A DNA stretch of 64,000 nt from Emmonsiellopsis sp. PD_33 (Eukaryota; Ascomycota; Eurotiomycetes; Onygenales; Ajellomycetaceae). Under the pieces are notes generated by a model, which saw only the letters and a program-made list of their open reading frames with translations, was not told where the DNA came from and ran no database searches. The stretch is taken from assembly GCA_032988165.1 (NCBI GenBank), contig JANTQF010000195.1, positions 1 to 64,000 on the forward strand, written 5' to 3'. How positions within the stretch are numbered: the stretch's first letter is position 1; each line of letters starts with the position of its first letter. This document shows positions 61,597 through 64,000 of the stretch, piece after piece. The position numbers were made by a program, and so were the translations under genes.

Positions 61597-62816
61597 TCAG
61601 CACCAAGAAAGACTCCACGTGGTCTCCCCCTTTCTAAACGGCACAACATCAATCCCCACCCCCTCCAACAACCCAACAATCTTCTCCCCGCCCTTCCGCA
61701 CCGTAATAAACTCCCCCATCTCATACCCAACCCCATAAAACTCCCTTCCAAACCGGCTCAAAAACCCCTCCAGAATCTCACCCGTGATATCCTCCTCCCT
61801 CAACACCCCGCTCTCCACCCCCTTCTCAAACGCATCAAGCACATACTGCGTCGCATACGGCTGCGTAAACACGCCCGCGGCAACCTTATCGCCCCCCCTC
61901 TTCGCCACAGCCGGATGCGGCGCACTATCCGAGCCGAAGAAGAACTTCCTATCCCCCGACGTCGCAGCACGCAGCAGGGCATCACGGTCCGCCACGAGTT
62001 TGGCAACGGGCTTGCAGAAGCAGAAGGGGTCGCCGAGCGCGTTATCGATGATCAGCGAGAGGTGATGGGCCGTTATCGTCCCGACGACGGTGGGGCCGCA
62101 CTTCTTCACCGTCTCGATGGCCGCGGCGGTGCTGAGGTGCTCTACGATGATGCGCAGGTTTGGGAAGCGCCTGTGTAGCTCGAGCAGGGTGGGGAGGAAC
62201 CGTTCCTCGGCGGACATCACGGTGATGTCGCCTGTGGATGGGCATTCGCCGTGCAGATTCAGGATTATGCCTTGCTTCTCCATCTCGGCGAAGACGGGGT
62301 AGAATTGCGCGTAGTCGATCACGCCGGAGTCGGAGTTTGTGGTTACGCCGGCTGGGTAGGATTTTACGCCGGTGATGCCGGCCTTTTTGGCTTCGATTAT
62401 TATCTCCGGCGTGATGGAGGGGTGTAGGTAGAGGGACATTAGGTAGGTGACGTTGGGCTCGATGGCCTGGAGCCGTTTTCGGTAGTCGAGGGCATGTTCG
62501 ACTGTGGTGATGGGGGGGACCAGGTTGGGCTGTTTCGTTTGGTTACTTTTGCTTGTCGCGGAGGGGAGTTATCAATGGAGACGGCTTACCATGACATAGA
62601 CGGTGTTGACGCCTCCCTTTCGAATCGTGGGGACCACAAGGTCCATCATTGGGCCTTCCCGCAGGTGGACTATTTATTTAATCATGCCGTGTGTGAGTTG
62701 CCGACTTCTTTGGTGGTGTGAATGGCGGGGCAGAAGATGGAGAGCAATTTATGTGACATACCATGGAAATCTGCGGGTGCGGGGAGCTTAATCCCGTCGA
62801 ACTTGGAGAGCGGCAT
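61597..62816 (-). CDS. ura4: Dihydroorotase (pyrimidine biosynthesis)
   Basis: Cyclises N-carbamoyl-aspartate to dihydroorotate, the third step of de novo pyrimidine synthesis, in the cytosol. Exons in coding order are 62816-62762, 62669-62590 and 62529-61597, giving 355 aa, close to yeast Ura4 and E. coli PyrC. The joins restore the type II binuclear zinc site: FHVHLREGPMMDL (H18, H20, R22), the lysine to be carbamylated in GVKSYPAG (K101), H138 in NLHGE, H176 in VEHLST and catalytic D246 in FFGSDSAPH. Substrate-side blocks YVMPNLVPPITT and TAHHLSL are also present. All active-site residues are intact, so the enzyme should work. This short single-domain form is separate from the CAD-type multienzyme, as is usual in fungi. 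Confidence 0.97.
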
Positions 62817-63278
62817 GATTTATAGATTATATATAGCAATTGAGGGGAGGGAAAAAGTGGATTGTGGTCAAAGGGACAGGAGAGTGAGGTTGGGGATTTG
62901 TTCTGCATAAAAAAGTTGGCGGGGTTGATAAGGTTTAATAAGCGCCGATAAACTCCCGCGGCTCGCGCGTCTAGATCTGAGATCCGATATCATATTGTCC
63001 ATGAGAATTGACGGGATGCGGGGAAAGAGGTTATCTGCTGGATGTTGAAGGTGGAGTGTACATATGTTGATTTAAAAACTCGATTTGAGAATATTGATAT
63101 TTTCTTTCCTCCACAGCCATAATTACTAGACTTGCTGCATTAAGCTCCCTAAAGAATGGATCTAAACCACGACCTCTAAGAAAATGGCCTGAAATTAAAA
63201 GGAGTAAATAAAAATAAAGACCCGGTTGTCACTGTACAGTCAAAACACAGTATACTTATATCACATACTAACTCAATT
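62817..63278. other. Promoter region of dihydroorotase gene
   Basis: 460 bp between the dihydroorotase start and the 3' end of the esterase gene. Nothing distinctive seen. Confidence 0.5.
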
Positions 63279-64000
63279 TCAATCGAAATAGGTAGCGTAA
63301 TCACTCTCGCCCTCAATAACCTCAACAAAGTGCTCTGCAATGATCCTGCTGGTCTGCTCGGATGGATGCAAAGCATCGTACCACATGAATGAGTCCGGAC
63401 TGGAGGATGGTACGCAGTTGTTCCCTTCGAGGTCGCACTGGTTGTTCCAACCCTCAACGTTGGACGGTTCGGTTCCGTTCAAGTATTCATTGGGGTTGAA
63501 GTAGATGTCGGAAAGCTGCACGGGCAGAAGGCGGTTAGGGATAAAATTCCAATCTTCTCACGGATGCACGCGGGGATACATACCAACTTGCTGGTATCAA
63601 AAATTGCAACATTGGCTCCCTGATACCGATCTTTCATAGCAAGCTGGACCTTGAGCGCGAGAATCTCATTCACAGTAACCACGGTCTGTTGCATCCGGTA
63701 AGAGATCTCGGTAATATTTTCAGGCTTGTTTGGCCAAAATTGAGTAGCATTCACTCCTCCGCGCTCCGGGGTCGAATACTGCGGGAGCAAATGCAGCGGT
63801 GCCACATTCATAAGGACAAAATACCTGGCCCCATTCTCAAACAGGCTATCGAACCCCTGGAGTACGCATTCGATATAGTCCAGCACCGACTTCCCCTCAA
63901 TCTGCGAGTCGGTCATGAAGGCATCATTGCCCAAATCATTCGTGCCAATCCACATTGAATAGACGGTGTGCTGGGGAGGGAGGCAGAGCGCTGGCTCTCC
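63279..64000 (-). CDS. SGNH/GDSL esterase, CE16-like (partial, 5' end outside window)
   Basis: C-terminal part of a probably secreted carbohydrate or lipid esterase. Exons seen: 64000-63584 (running off the right edge) and 63515-63279, about 217 residues. WIGTNDLGNDAF carries the block III G-T-N-D motif (oxyanion Asn), FENGARYFVLMNVAPL is the next core strand, and ALHPSEQTSRIIAEHF carries the block V catalytic His (the usual D-x-x-H). The block I serine (GDS) lies beyond the window. The order and spacing fit carbohydrate-esterase family 16 and related fungal acetylesterases; the exact substrate cannot be told. NGT- and NAT-type sequons are consistent with secretion. Confidence 0.85.

Noticed and set aside
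1..64000. tRNA, rRNA or CRISPR-like arrays
   Set aside because: I saw no tRNA B-box in a cloverleaf context, no rRNA sequence, and the only regular arrays are microsatellites and the minisatellite without spacers.

Overview
The window comes from a filamentous ascomycete. Genes are broken by many short introns (about 45-180 bp) with GT..AG ends and CTAAC-like branch sites. The families are typical of Pezizomycotina: a rhodopsin-like SAT4-type membrane protein, a Pls1-type tetraspanin, a Zn2Cys6 regulator and a large Sen1. Gene content and the style of repeat mutation suggest Eurotiomycetes (Eurotiales or Onygenales), but the species is inference. Exon joins were worked out by hand from reading-frame continuity and family similarity.

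Left arm (1-27.2 kb): 3' end of an unidentified gene; glucokinase/hexokinase; an eight-exon SAT4/rhodopsin-like 7TM protein; a GNAT N-acetyltransferase resembling NAA50, divergent from the SAGA deubiquitinase-module subunit Sgf11; a Pls1-like tetraspanin; a Zn2Cys6 regulator; the MADS-box factor Mcm1; V-ATPase subunit E, divergent from a NIPA/DUF803 transporter; and a seven-exon nuclear-looking protein that may be an Smc5/6 accessory factor.

Middle (27.2-35.6 kb): an AT-rich tract of about 8.4 kb in which I find no CpG dinucleotide. Inside it, on the minus strand, is a heavily mutated Helitron. The Rep domain (with the Y2 tyrosine motif) and the PIF1-like helicase can still be followed through stop codons. 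The damage (Trp and Arg codons to stops, Gly to Asn/Ser/Lys, no CpG) fits RIP-like C-to-T mutation with strong CpG preference. A G-rich, almost C-free minisatellite lies near the left end. Just to the right is a decayed fragment of a metallophosphoesterase gene.

Right arm (39-64 kb): a P4-ATPase lipid flippase (Dnf type); a 2312-residue Sen1-type RNA/DNA helicase with three CCHC zinc knuckles near its C terminus; a gene desert of almost 5 kb; a disordered fungal protein of unknown function; dihydroorotase (pyrimidine synthesis); and the 3' part of a secreted-type SGNH/GDSL esterase running off the window.

The genes are mostly unlinked housekeeping functions (sugar phosphorylation, chromatin and transcription, vacuolar acidification, lipid asymmetry, pyrimidine synthesis). 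I see no biosynthetic cluster, CRISPR array, rRNA or tRNA gene. The most notable feature is the CpG-free Helitron island.
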